A stretch of 64,000 nt of DNA from Gonocerus acuteangulatus (GCA_946811695.1 OX328132.1:122873906-122937905); one strand, 5' to 3'. Counted from the first letter of the stretch, positions 32,811 through 44,909 are shown. Numbers and translations: made by a program. The notes: generated from the letters alone by a model not told the origin.

Positions 32811-33353
32811 AATTTAAAAGATTGTTTTTGTCGTGATATTATGAAATTTCGACATTTCTTATATACACTTCTGGATAACATTCCGGATAAGGTTAGCCCT
32901 AACTTAAAGGAAGGAACGCACTTAAAAACGCAAGTTAGACTCTTAATAATTTAATTTGAAATTTTTATATCATTCAAAACAGTAGATGACTTTCTGATGA
33001 TTACTTAAACAATTTCTTGGCCATAAAATAAAATTGAAAGGTGTTATTAAAACTGAAGTGGTTTGTGATAAATCATTTTTTTTTTTTTTTTTGTTTTATA
33101 TATACACACATATATGCCCCACCAAAGATTCTCATAAGCTAGAGAGGTTTTTTACTTAGAGTATAGGGGTCGTAAAGTAAGCAAAGCCCGCATCTTCTCC
33201 AAAACTCTTATGAGTAGAGTTGTGAAAGTATGTAAAATAAAACATCAACCTGGATAAGTGCGGCTTAAAATACAGCTTAAAAGTTTTTATTAATCTTGTA
33301 AAATATAAGCCTCAATTCTCCATCCAGCCCTTCAATAGATGGTTGGTCTGGAC

Positions 33354-33690
33354 CAGAGTTGGGCAAACGTTAGCGCGCGCTAAAAGCTGATACCTCTCCG
33401 CTAATTTAGCGAAACTGTAGAAAGCCAGCGCTAATAATTAGCGGTTAGCGGCGGCAGTGCGCTAACCGCTAATCTATTTATGAAATATCGCAATTGCTAA
33501 TAGCTTAAGCTATAGTTACAAGTTGTAACTATAGCTTAAGCTATTAGCAATTACGATATTTCATAAATAGATTAGCGGTTAGCGCACTGCCGCCGCTAAC
33601 CGCTAATTATTAGCGCTGGCTTTCTACAGTTTCGCTAACTTAGCGGAGAGGTATCAGCTTTTAGCGCGCGCTAACGTTTGCCCAACTCTG
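33354..33690. mobile_element. Near-perfect palindromic hAT MITE with 8-bp TSD
   Basis: The 337-bp element is an almost exact inverted repeat centred on CTATAGTTACAAGTTGTAAC. Ends are CAGAGTTGGGCAAACG and its complement. The 8-bp duplication GTCTGGAC (33346-33353, 33691-33698) and CAGAGTTGGGC ends, similar to those at 3462, point to hAT. Its arms carry repeated TTAGCG words. It would form a hairpin of about 160 bp in single-stranded DNA or RNA. Confidence 0.92.
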
Positions 33691-34084
33691 GTCTGGACAT
33701 ACTGCGCCGCGCCTTCCTTAAATACAGGGATCAAAAATAATTGTTAACTTTTTTTAAAAAAAAAACAACATTTATTTTTAAACTATTTCTTTTATTTCCA
33801 TTTTTAGTAAAAAAAATAACTTTTTTGGTTAAACGTTTTTTTTAAAATGTTGTATTCATTGTTATTTTCCAAAAATAAGAGGTTTAAAGTGATTGTTATT
33901 AAAATACTTAATAGAAAAACGTTTAAAGGGAAAAATTAAGGCTACTAATGTTTTTTTTTTTTTTTGTTTTTTTTGTATCAACAAATATATTTCAGTAAAT
34001 AAACTTTATATTTTTTTATTGAATATTTACAATCTGTATACATATGACATATAATACAATAAGTAAATAAATATCTCCTAATCT

Positions 34085-34209
34085 TTTTTTTTTTTTTATT
34101 TATTTCATTATAAGAGCTCCGCAACTATGGCTATGAGCCCTAATACAGATTATAAAATATATACAATTTTTTTACACTTTGATACAGTTAACATTTATAC
34201 TTAAATAAG

Positions 34210-34262
<53 letters not shown>

Positions 34263-34545
34263 AACATTATACACATATAAATATACACACACACACACAC
34301 ATACATATACATATATACACACACACACACGTACATACATACATACACACATACATACATATATATATGTACATACACATACACATACATGCATACATAT
34401 ACACATATACACCAAATATAGCATATACACACATACATGCATATACCACAAGATTCATATGAATGTTTATTTGTTTATTTATTAATGTTTTCGCAATGTA
34501 GGCGACAAAACAAACATCTTCATATGAATAAAGATAACAAATACA
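34085..34545 (-). repeat. Two LINE 3'-end remnants flanking (TA)n/(CA)n
   Basis: On the minus strand 34095-34140 reads GTTGCGGAGCTCTTATAATG then AAATAAATAAA, close to the 3' end of the LINE at 50130. 34455-34530 reads similarly (TTTTGTCGCC ... ATTAATAAATAAAC). Between them lie (TA)n (34205-34262) and mixed ACAC/ATAC microsatellite (to 34440). The Tyr/Val-rich frames are repeat artefacts. Confidence 0.6.
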
Positions 34546-35010
34546 AATATAAACCACAATTCATTTGTAGTTACAATGAAAATATAATACACAAAATAAC
34601 TAAAATAAGGTGCATTAGCTTAATTAAATCAGATCTGTAGGTTATTAAAGTAAACTATTAAAATCGAAAGCACAAAGAAAAGAAGGGAGATTGGCTAGAT
34701 TTTTTTGTATAAATAGAACAGAGGGGAGAAGGCAGCCATTCCTGACACTCACTCAGTAAATAAACAAAAATACATTTTTAAACAAAGAACATTTCAGTTA
34801 TTTTGAAGAATTCATTTCAATAATAATTTATCTTGTCATTTGCTGGAATTTATATTATATCTATAACCATTTAATATATACTTTAGGGTTGAAAAGGCTC
34901 TTCCAATACTTACTTGAGTGGCTGGGCTGGGGGTGTAGGATAAGTCCTAGTTATGGAAGTGTGTATATTCTTTCTTCCCTGAAATTCTTTATTAAAATAC
35001 TGATACCTTT

Positions 35011-35262
35011 ACTAGTGTAGAAACTTCGGTCGCTTGTTGGTATAATATAACACCAAACATGGTAAATGGGGCTGTGCCCCGATCATTTTATGCCACTAGT
35101 GTAGAAACTTCGGTCGCTTGTTGGTATAATATAATACCAAACATGGTAAATGGGGCTATGCCCCGATCACTTTATGCCACTAGTGTAGAAACTTCGTTCG
35201 CTTGTTGGTATAATATAATACCAAACATGGTAAATGGGGCTATGCCCCGATCACTTTATGCC
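35011..35262. repeat. 84-bp tandem array, three copies
   Basis: Three units with ACTAGTGTAGAAACTTCG, GCTTGTTGGTATAATATAA, CATGGTAAATGGGGCT and GCCCCGATCA. Near-identical. The 77-codon frame across it exists because 84 is a multiple of three; no protein is inferred. Confidence 0.95.
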
Positions 35263-35769
35263 ACAAAAAAAAAACGAATATATAAATATTAGAATTTCGT
35301 TTTTCGCATTCGTACAATATGTCTCGTTTTACAAAATTCTCACATTGATAGGTTCATTAATTTTATTATTCAATACATGCGCATCTGCAGGATTAAAATA
35401 AATGGGAGAAAATTGGCGATTGGAGAGAATTGATCATGCCATCGATAATGCACATTTATAGACAAAAGATGATTTCTTTGAACAGACTGCTTAGGGCGAC
35501 AAGGTGAAAATCGCATAATATTCCTGGAAAGGAAAACATTACGTCGATAGAGCACAAGAAGGCAATGATACATTATTCATGATGAAAAATGGTGGAGTTG
35601 TGGGGCCAGCCATAGCATTGGGGGTGGAGGTGGGGGTGGGGGATAGGGGGGGTCTCTATACTCGGATCCTTCCACTTATCCCCGAAGGCAATCAGGTTCT
35701 GGGCGTGCTCCTGCATCCACAGCATCAGCTCTCGAGATCCAATAGTAGAACTAATACATCCTACCAATT

Positions 35770-38155
35770 ACCAAAGTCTACAATTCAGTGCTCCAATAAA
35801 TAGCAGGACCACCAATACAGCTGGGCGATTCCACTGCTTTACAGCACAAGCCATCGAACTATAGCAGACCAGTGAATGTTAATAATGTCATACAAGTCTA
35901 AAATAAATAGCAGGACCACTAATACAGCTTGTCAATAGCCCAGTCTACAGTCCATACCTTCCAGATTTCCCAGGACCAATGAATACCAATATCACAACCC
36001 AAGTCTACAATAAATAGCAGGACCACCAATACAGCTGGCCGATTCAACTGCTTTACAGCACAAGCCATCGAACAATAGCAGACTAGTGAATGTTAATAAT
36101 GTCATACAAGTCTAAAATAAATAGCAGGACCACTAATACAGCTTGTCAATAGCCCAGTCTACAGTCCATACCATCCAGATTTCCCAGGACCAATGAATAC
36201 CAATATCACAACCCAAGTCTACAATAAATAGCAGGACCACCAATACAGCTGGCCGATTCAACTGCTTTACAGCACAAGCCATCGAACAATAGCAGACTAG
36301 TGAATGTTAATAATGTCATACAAGTCTAAAATAAATAGCAGGACCACTAATACAGCTTGTCAATAGCCCAGTCTACAGTCCATACCTTCCAGATTTCCCA
36401 GGACCAATGAATACCAATATCACAACCCAAGTCTACAATAAATAGCAGGACCACCAATACAGCTGGCCGATTCAACTGCTTTACAGCACAAGCCATCGAA
36501 CAATAGCAGACTAGTGAATGTTAATAATGTCATACAAGTCTAAAATAAATAGCAGGACCACTAATACAGCTTGTCAATAGCCGAGTCTACAGTCCATACC
36601 TTCCAGATTTCCCAGGACCAATGAATACCAATATTACAACCCGAGCCTACAATAAATAGCAGGACCACTAATACAGCTTGTCAATAGCCGAGTCTACAGT
36701 CCATACCTTCCAGATTTCCCAGGACCAATGAATACCAACATTACAACCCGAGCCTACAATAAATAACAGGGCCACTAATACAGCTTGTCAATAGCCCAGT
36801 CTACAGTCCATACCTTCCAGATTTCCCAGGATCAATGAATACCAATATTACAACCGAAGTCTACAATAAATAACAGGACCACTAATACAGCTTGTCAATA
36901 GCCCAGTTTACAGCCCACACCACCTACAACTCGAAGGCCCAATGAATACCAATATCACAACCCGAGCCTACAATAAATAACAGGGCCACTAATACATCTT
37001 GTCAATAGCCCAGTCTACAGTCCATACCATCCAGATTTCCCAGGACCAATGAATACCAATATTACAACCCAAGCCTACAATAAATAACAGGGCCACTAAT
37101 ACAGCTTGTCAACAGCCCAGTTTACAGCCCACACCATCCACAACTCGAAGGCCCAATGAATACCAATATTGTAAACAAAGTCTACAATAAATACCAGGGC
37201 TGCTAAAACAGCTTACCATTCGCACTGGTTTACAGCCCCCACCACCCAGAACTCGTGGGACCAATGAATACCAATATTGTAACCGAAGTGCACAATAAAT
37301 ACCAGAGGTACTAAAATAGCTAACCAGCCAGTCGCACAGGTTTACAACTCCCACCATCTAGAACTTGAAGGACCAATGAATACCAATAGTATCCAAAGTC
37401 TACAATAAATACCAGAGCTACTAAAACAGCTAACCAGCCAGTCGCACAGGTTTACAACTCCCACCATCTAGAACTTGAAGGACCAATGAATACCAATAGT
37501 ATCCAAAGTCTACAATAAATACCAGAGCTACTAAAACAGCTAACCAGCCAGTCGCACAGGTTTACAACTCCCACCATCTAGAACTTGAAGGACCAATGAA
37601 TACCAATAGTATCCAAAGTCTACAATAAATACCAGGGCTACTAAAACAGCTTACCAGCCAGTCGCACAGGTTTACAACTCCCACCATCTAGAACTTGAAG
37701 GACCAATGAATACCAATAGTATCCAAAGTCTACAATAAATACCAGAGCTACTAAAACAGCTTACCAGCCAGTCGCACAGGTTTACAACCCCCACCATCTA
37801 GAACTTGAAGGACCAATGAATACCAATATTATCCAAAGTCTACAATAAATACCAGGGCTACTAAAACAGCTTACCAGCCAGTCGCACAGGTTTACAACCC
37901 CCACCATCTAGAACTTGAAGGACCAATGAATACCAATAGTATCCAAAGTCTACAATAAATACCAGAGCTACTAAAACAGCTTACCAGCCAGTCGCACAGG
38001 TTTACAACCCCCACCATCTAGAACTTGAAGGACCAATGAATACCAATATTATCCAAAGTCTACAATAAATACCAGGGCTACTAAAACAGCTTACCAGTCA
38101 CACAGGTGTACAGCCCTCACCACCCAGAACTCGAAGGGCCTAAGAGTACTAATCA
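35770..38155. repeat. 107-110 bp satellite array with dimeric higher-order domain
   Basis: About 22 monomers of 107-110 bp sharing TCTACAATAAATA(G/C)CAG and GACCAATGAATACCAATA. At 36001-36643 the array repeats with a 214-bp period (AAGTCT at 36001, 36215, 36429 and the equivalent site at 36643), a dimer of two diverged monomers. From about 36643 it becomes a 107-bp monomeric array. From about 37380 it is a homogeneous 110-bp monomer array with an alternating AGAGCTACT/AGGGCTACT variant. Edge monomers are most diverged. This is an ordered satellite, not a gene. Confidence 0.93.
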
Positions 38156-39200
38156 AGTTATCAAGGTTTACAAGAAATTGTCTTAGCAAACGATTGGAGG
38201 AGTTCGTTAGTCAGCTCCATCTGGTGGGGGATTTACTCCCGACATAAATTACTAATTTGTCCCTACAGGCCTGAATGTTCCTTATATTGTAGCGAAAATA
38301 GGCTGAGAAAATGCACCTTTAATGAGGAACATGTGTTTAAAATAAATCATTGATATTCATTAGATTTTGGGGTCAAATTGAATTAACCTTTTCACCATCC
38401 CAGCGCAAAAAAAAAAAATAAACCAAAGACAACCTTGGCCCTAAGCATCGACAGGCGCCAATACAAGAAAAAACAACTGGAAGGCACCATTTGTTACGAT
38501 TATTTTAATCTATTGAATGATATTATAAAATAACAAACTTCAAAAAGTTTAATCATGGACAACCGTCTGATGAAGCAGAATGGGGTATCTGCGAAATATT
38601 AGGCAAAAACATTGACCGCTAGTGAGTGCCGTATCGAAAACACCAATAATTCTTCTGCCTATGGAGAAATAGAGAAAACACCCTACAAGTTTCACAATTT
38701 TTTTTTTTATGTTTATAGAAATATATTTATTAGAGGACTGTTTTAAACATTTATCAAAAATACCGTTATTTTCTAAGGCCGGTCGTTCTAGTTCTCATCT
38801 CGTTAAATTTGGATCCCCAGAATGTTCAAAGGAAATATAATACGGTTTTCACATAGCTCTGTCGAACCATTTTAAAGGTACTGAATACATCTACCTCATC
38901 TCTATTTCACCAGGAGATGAGTAAAACCAAGTCTCTGCGAATTTTTAAACCTCTTCTGAAAGATTCAAGCCTCACTTTTTACTTTCGTTTAGCTTAGCAT
39001 AATCTTCCCTCTTCTTTTATCTTTCTTTCAGAAGGGGAGTTGAGATTACTAAACTTAAATTTTGACTTCACTAAGTTAAAGTCCTTTCTAAGCCCGGAAC
39101 TTTTATCAGGATTATGTCGTGATTATTTGGAAAAAAAAAGAATTTAATAAATCTACATATAAGCTGTAAAACAGCATCTTCAAGTGTAGACAATTTAATA
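38156..39200. other. No gene; one hammerhead-like motif
   Basis: Ordinary AT-rich DNA apart from the motif at 38567. No coding signal. Confidence 0.5.
38567..38597 (+). ncRNA. Hammerhead-like hairpin motif
   Basis: CTGATGA, one unpaired A, stem GCAGA/TCTGC with loop ATGGGGTA, then GAAAT. This keeps all invariant residues of the CUGANGA/GAAA core. Stems I and III were not resolved, so activity is uncertain. Confidence 0.4.
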
Positions 39201-39203
39201 TTT

Positions 39204-40274
39204 GAGGCGTCTAGAATCAAAAAAGTCCGTCACGCAGGAGCTGCATAACTAAGCACTTTCCTCAGAATTTGGGTAGTGTAGACTGCTTTCCAGAACAATT
39301 TGCTTAAAATATCCTACATAAATAAAATAAAAACATGAATAGTTCTCTTTTAATTTTGTAATGAGTAACTGATCAATTATTAATTTGCTTCCAGAGTTAT
39401 GTTTACACATGGTACCTACTACACTACGTAATAAATACAAAAAAACCTCATATTATCGTATTTTGATCTAACGCAGGAACAGGATACAGTCACTCTAGTG
39501 GTAGATAGCGCTCCTTGCGGCGGCTTTGTGAACCTACGTCTGACGGGCTTTTCTATTGAAATATATTACAAATTAAACCCCCGCTTTCCGATTGACCGAT
39601 TCAGCTCATTTTTACAACACTTCTTTCTCATGAGTTACCCACGACGTATACCGCGTTTCGTTACAATACAGCAGAAATTACGACCGGTATGAGTATATTA
39701 GGAATTTGGGTCCGGAGTAAACCCCCCCTTCTAATGAACCGATTTAGTTTATTTTTACAACACATATTTACCTGTAGATTACTACTACGAATACCGAGTT
39801 TCGTCGAAATATACCAAAAATCACGGCTGGTAGTGGCGAATTGGTATTGTGGGTCTGGAGTAACCCCCCCCCTCCTAATGAACCGATTTAGTTTATTTTT
39901 ACAAAACATATTTACCTGTGGATTAGCACTACGAATACTGAGTTTCGTCGAAATATACCAAAAATCACGGCTGGTAGTGGCGAATTCGTATTGTGGGTCC
40001 GGAGTAAACCCCCCCTTCTAATGAACCGATTTAGTTCATTTTTATATCTCACTTTTCTCTCTATATTTCCACTACGAATACCAAGTTTCGTTGAAATATA
40101 ACAAATATTACGGCTGACATAGTCAAATTAGTGTTTTGGGTTTGGGGTAAGCCCCCCCTTCTGCTGGACCGACTTTGGTGGTTAACGAACTCGTTCAATC
40201 GTTTGCTAATTGAATGCTATATACCAAGTTTCGTGACGAAAAAACAAAAACTCTGGCCGCTATCGTGTTAACAG

Positions 40275-40350
<76 letters not shown>

Positions 40351-40855
40351 TTTAACGGGGGTCATTTTCGGTGTCTACTAGGTCGATAAAGATTTGAAGA
40401 AATTTTTCAAAAATTCCGTCATGAGTCCAACCTCAATAGCTACTTTCCTTCGGAGGAAAGTGCTAACAAGACACATCATTGGGACCGATTTGTTCAGAAA
40501 ACACCAAAAACAGAACAAGTCTTATGGTTAATTTTATACATGTGTATAATTTTCTTAAAAGTTGGAAGTACCACAGAAGAATGTTTTTGGGGAATTTGAG
40601 AAGTTTATGTGTTATATTATCTATTTTGAAGGAATTTTTATTTTTTAAGTGTCTTACTTAGTTTTAAAATTCACTGATGTATGTCTTATTTTGAAGCAAA
40701 CATTCCACTTCAGCATTCAAAAACAGCATCATCTATTGTGTTTTGAAAATTGTTTTCTTTACCAGTAAATAGAGGAGATTTTCAAATTGGAAAATCAACT
40801 CTTATCTCAAAATCTTAAAAATAGTGATGTGTCTTGTTTTGATTCTAGACGCCTC
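39204..40855. mobile_element. Inverted-repeat element interrupted by a Helentron-like insertion
   Basis: Left end GAGGCGTCTAGAATCAAAA (39204) continues after the inserted family B element with CAAGACACATCA (40467). The complement of the right end (40825-40855) reads the same 31 bases without interruption. Without the insert the element is about 0.4 kb. No clear target duplication flanks it; class unknown. The intact right arm serves as an empty site for the insertion. Confidence 0.85.
39222..40465 (-). mobile_element. Helentron-like (HINE-like) family B copy, boundaries proven
   Basis: Same ends as the 2157 copy: A run, GTCCGTCACGCAGG, hairpin GCAG-GAG-CTGC and AGCACTTTCCTC at left; GAGGAAAGTGCT at right; (TA)n near 40282-40347. 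Comparison with the uninterrupted arm at 40825-40855 shows insertion within AAAA (TTTT on the other strand), with no target duplication beyond ambiguous As. It has one more ~165-bp internal module than the 2157 copy. Insertion between T residues without duplication is the Helentron habit. Confidence 0.75.
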
Positions 40856-40954
40856 ATTAATGTAATCTTAGTGTTTGTCCGTCATTATCCTTATTGTCAT
40901 TTGGAACACATGGAACAGAAAAAGTTAATGCTATGTTTTGATATTTCCTCACAA

Positions 40955-41105
40955 ATGTAAACACCCCCTGCAAAAATGTAAACACACACTGCAAAATGTA
41001 AACACCCCCTACAAAAATGTAAACACCCCTGCAAAAATGTAAACACACACTGCAAAATCTAAACACCCCCCACAAAAATGTAAACACCCCTGCAAAAATG
41101 TCTCA
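40955..41105. repeat. ~20-bp CA-rich minisatellite
   Basis: Seven or so units alternating TGCAAAAATGTAAACACCCC and TGCAAAATGTAAACACAC. The Phe/Val/Cys-rich minus-strand frame is a by-product. Confidence 0.9.
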
Positions 41106-41775
41106 ATGGAAAGGGGACATTTCGTGTTTAAAAAAAGGTTACAGCCTCTAAATCTTAACCGATTTCAAGGCATTTTATTTTATAAATGAAAGCTAATATA
41201 ATTTGGAACAACTTCGTCTAGCCAGATTTTTGTTTTCTGTTCCCCTTGTTTATTAAATTATGTGTAAATAATTCATGAACTTTTACAATTGAGCATAAAA
41301 TTATATTTCAGTTTTCATCAAACATAATATCAGAACAGATATCGTAGAACTCATTCAAATCCTGATTAAACTTGGGAAAAATCAGACTGACACATCTTCA
41401 AAACGTAAAGGCTATAGTAAGTTAAGATGGTGAAAAGTACCCCCAGCGATATGGATTTCGGAGTTTGACCATTTGAAAGGTAACCGAAAAATACTCCGCC
41501 ATGCAAATATTTAGCCTTCTGGAGGTCAAATTAGTGGCACAATAAATTAGGACGTCCTTTATATATATTTTTTTTACGGGCATCATTATACTCTAAAAAA
41601 TCTAAACAATGTCGTAAAGGTGTAAATTATACACGCAAATAACCATTATTTTATTACTTGAGAAAATATGGTCGACCGTTCGGAAGTAGGAAGCGTTGAT
41701 CGTCGGGGTTTCGGTCAGTGTTCTTATTCAATAAAACACATTTTATTTGCTAAAATGTATATTTATTGCCAACAA

Positions 41776-41806
41776 CGTTTCGGCTTGCTATACAAGCCAT
41801 CTTCAG
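41776..41806 (-). ncRNA. Hammerhead-like motif in left arm
   Basis: Minus strand: CTGAAGA, T, stem GGCTTG/CAAGCC with a short loop, GAAACGTTG. Identical to the motif in the opposite arm at 42486. Core nucleotides fit CUGANGA...GAAA. Confidence 0.45.
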
Positions 41807-42284
41807 GGCTGTAAAAACATATATGGTATAACAATGTTAAGGACAAAAAACCCGGTTCGTTGCCCTATTCCCACACACCGTGTGATCCTTCCCTGTACCT
41901 GCAATACCCATCGGCAAGTCCTTTATCTTTACCGCCGTCCCTCTGTCCTTACTCCCAGGTCGACTTCTCCCCACCCCCTCACCCCCATCCTCTCCTGTCT
42001 AGCCCTGGCCCAATCCTTCCCTGTACCTGCAATATCCATCGGTAAGTCCTTTATCTTTACCGCGGTCTTTACCCACCGTCCTTACTCCCAGCTCCACTTC
42101 TCTCCGCCCCTCCCCCCCCCATCCACTCCTGTCTAGCCCTGCTCCATCCTTCCAGTCTTCAGAAATGTTCTCTTCTTGAAACGGGACAGTTCTCAATCTT
42201 CTCAAAAGGTATGTTACTATGACACTTGTACTGTATTCTCTTGGATACCATATACATGTATATTTATTTATATTGCTATTATTA

Positions 42285-42380
<96 letters not shown>

Positions 42381-42485
42381 TTATACTTTCAAGCATATAG
42401 GTACTCATATTTATGTTAATGTTTCTAGCCTTTTTTTTTTTTTTTTTCTCCTTACCATTGTTATACCATATATGTTTTTACAGCC

Positions 42486-42518
42486 CTGAAGATGGCTTGT
42501 ATAGCAAGCCGAAACGTT
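42486..42518 (+). ncRNA. Hammerhead-like motif in right arm
   Basis: CTGAAGA, T, stem GGCTTG/CAAGCC, GAAACGTT, followed by GGCGGCAATAAATAT. The mirror copy of 41776-41806; if transcribed through, the two arms would give one functional-sense motif per strand. Confidence 0.45.
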
Positions 42519-42620
42519 GGCGGCAATAAATATACATTTTAGCAAATAAAATGTGTTTTATTGAATAAGAACACTGACCGAAACCCCGACGATCAACGCT
42601 TCCTTCCATTATTTTATTAC

Positions 42621-43690
42621 AAATGTTTGGCACGAAATTCGAATTTTCAGAAGAGTTATAATTTTTAAATGGATTATTTAGATATGAGGATTTTTTGGGG
42701 AGTATTAGGAGAACTGAGAGAAGATAGGCAGATGTGGCTCAGCTATTTTAATGCCGCCCTGTGGAACCAGGGGAGTGAAACAGGCTCCCACTCCACGGGC
42801 TTGAAAAGTCGTGCGGAGTGCCGTCTCGTAAGGGTTGAGTTAATACGTACAGGTTTTTATGAACAAATTGGGCAGTAGCTATTTACAAAACATAGAGTAA
42901 GTAAAAAAAAATACCGAGGAGACAAGTAAAAAATGGTAAAGATTCAAATAAATATATAATATATAAAAATAAAACATTTATAAAATTTATTTATGAGCAC
43001 CCGGCATTGACAGCGTTTCGCCCGGATACACATATAAAATGGAAATACATAATAATTATAAATCCATAGTAATTAACATCTTATATAATAATTATAAATC
43101 CATAGTAATTAACATCTTATATAATAATTATAAATCCATAGTAATTAACATCTTATATAATAATTATAAATCCATAGTAATTAACATCTTGTATAGTAAT
43201 TAAAAATCCTTAATAACATTATTGTGTGTATCAATCTAATTATACAATTACGTTTGTGAATAGCATACAGCTAGAAGTAAAATTAACTTGTAAAAAACAA
43301 TACATTTTTAAGAAAAACTTATAATTATAAAGGAAACGAAGAAAATAGTTCCTATGTACAATATGACTATACATAATCGCAACAGTTTCTATTTATATAA
43401 TATAGGTTCTATGTATAATATGACTATACATAAGAACAATAGCCCCATGTACAATCATAGTTACACAGGAAGGATCCTATGTAAAATAATGATGAATAAA
43501 TGAATATATCACGTCATGAGTGATGTTTATTTAAAAAAAAACAAAAAAAAACAACTTTCAACGACGATGTTAAAAAAACAGTTTGGGTCGTCTAGACAAT
43601 CAAAGACAATGAATTAAGAAAATTAAGTGGTGGTTGTAATACATACTACACCCACATGTTGACTATTTGAGAAGTTTGGTCTGGGGTTTG
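42621..43690. repeat. Gene-free; 36-bp array at 43050-43200
   Basis: Four 36-bp units with AATTATAAATCCATAGTAAT and TAACATCTTATA. Duplicated GTTCTATGTATAATATGACT-like words follow at 43350-43430. The 69-codon plus-strand frame at 42669 has normal-looking composition but no recognised domain, so it is not called. Confidence 0.7.
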
Positions 43691-44167
43691 TTAAATTTTG
43701 TTAAAAATATTGTTGTCTTTAAGAAAGGTAAGTATAGCGTTGATATGGTGACTGCTATCAAGGAGTAGTTGGTTCATGTCTCGTGGAATTTCCAAGTCTT
43801 GTCTCAAATTACAGTCTGACAGTATATGTTTAACTGTGAGCTCTTTGTTACAGATTTGGCACAATGGTGTATCAGACTTTGTCATAAGGTATTCATGAGT
43901 TATACGTGTGTGGCCTATCCTTAGTCTGGCCAACACTGCTTCTTCTGAATCCCTGTATGACGAAGCCCAGTCACTTACGGTCTGTTTAATTTGTCGAAGT
44001 TTGTTTTCTGTTATGCTCGTCCAGTTCAGTTGCCATCTGTCTTTTATGTCGTTTTTATTTTGCCGTGAAACTTCTTTGTGGTACAATTTAAGTTGGTCAT
44101 AAGTTGGTTCCTCCGTCACAAGTTTTGCTTGTAAGTCAGCAGTCGTACTTTGTCCTAAATTATTCAA
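43691..44167 (-). pseudogene. RNase H-type LINE 3' fragment
   Basis: 158 residues matching the end of the LINE ORF at 50499-52589. QSTTADLQAKLVTEE aligns with the end of RNase H, then KLRQIKQTVSDW, AVLARLRIGHTRITHEYLM and the Cys-His motif CQICNKELTVKHILSDC. RT and most of RNase H are missing, so the copy is 5'-truncated at about 44165. KLRQIKQT identifies it as closer to the amplified fragment at 5211 than to 50499. Not functional. Confidence 0.85.
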
Positions 44168-44594
44168 ACTAACAAAACAACAAATTCAAACTAAATAAAA
44201 CAACAAATTATTCAAAATATTTTATTACTTTTCAATTAAAGTGACACTTTTGTTATTATTTTACTTTTTGTAATTTTTGTAATATCAACGGATACCTACT
44301 TTAGGCGAAGCGTATTTTCGTTTCAACCGTCTATAGTTGAAATGTCTAAAATAATATAGATATTCAGAAAATTTGCTTGGGCATACCTAGGGAATGGGAG
44401 ACTACCGTGATAACTTTTAGGTGATGATGGATAAGTGTAGGAAAGTCGGATTCTACAAGGCCACCTTTCCTACGTCGAATAGGATGAAATTTGCAAGGTG
44501 TTAAAAGGAGGGAGTGAAAGCTGTGAATGTTTTGGGCCATTCAACTGATCAAAGCAAGGTGGCTGGACAATAAAGCGATACAAAGAGAGTTAAC

Positions 44595-44757
44595 GAGTCT
44601 CCCCGTGGTCTAGTGGCTAGCGCATTAGTTTCACATTCGGTGGGTTCGAGTCCCACCAGCGGCAGGAATTTTCTCACCTCATGGCTCGTTGAGAAAATTC
44701 CTCACTGCACCAGGATGTCGGCGCTAATGGCAAAAAAGAAAAAAGAAAAAAAAAAGG
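44595..44757 (+). mobile_element. tRNA-derived SINE (family S)
   Basis: GAGTCTCCCCGTGGTCTAGT then GGCTAGCGC (A box), GGGTTCGAGTCCC (B box), family body to GCTAATGG, then an A-rich tail with G interruptions. The closest copy to tRNA-Glu. No clear duplication; the body lacks the last 20 or so bases. Confidence 0.82.
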
Positions 44758-44867
44758 GTAAAGCCTGGAAATAAGAGCTTACGGAACACGTTAAAGTAGA
44801 TAAGCGAAAATGTTTACTATTTTGATTAGTATCTTTTGTAATTTTGAGTATTTATTTTTTTTTTATC

Positions 44868-44903
44868 TAAAGAAGGCCGCCAAAGATCTTGCCGAAACAT
44901 TCA
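44868..44903 (+). ncRNA. Decayed hammerhead-like motif
   Basis: CTAAAGA, AGGC...GCC and GAAACATTC. G5 of the core is A, which should abolish activity. AATAAAGATTTTGCTGATAA follows, as AATAAA follows other copies. Evidence for a relic only. Confidence 0.3.
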
Positions 44904-44909
44904 AAGACC

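Larger units (their letters stand above)
41658..42605. mobile_element. Penelope-like non-autonomous insertion with inverted arms
   Basis: A 15-bp exact duplication CCATTATTTTATTAC (41643-41657, 42606-42620) brackets the insert. About 170-bp arms at the two ends are inverted copies: GGAAGCGTTGATCGTCGGGG, AATAAAACACATTTTATTTG, then a hammerhead-like hairpin. Between them lie a pyrimidine-rich segment duplicated at about 135 bp (41870-42150), a short AT segment and (TA)n (42288-42376). Long variable duplications, inverted terminal repeats and hammerhead motifs are reported for Penelope-like elements. No RT or GIY-YIG domain is present, so the name is inference. Confidence 0.6.

Noticed and set aside
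34172..34557. Tyr/Val/Cys-rich minus-strand frames
   Set aside because: Products of mixed (TA)n, (CA)n and ATAC microsatellites.
35770..38155. CRISPR array
   Set aside because: Repeats are contiguous diverged monomers without unique spacers, and the DNA is eukaryotic.
42669..42878. 69-codon plus-strand frame with normal amino acid composition
   Set aside because: No recognisable domain, no splice or promoter context, and it lies in TE-dense DNA; insufficient to call a gene.
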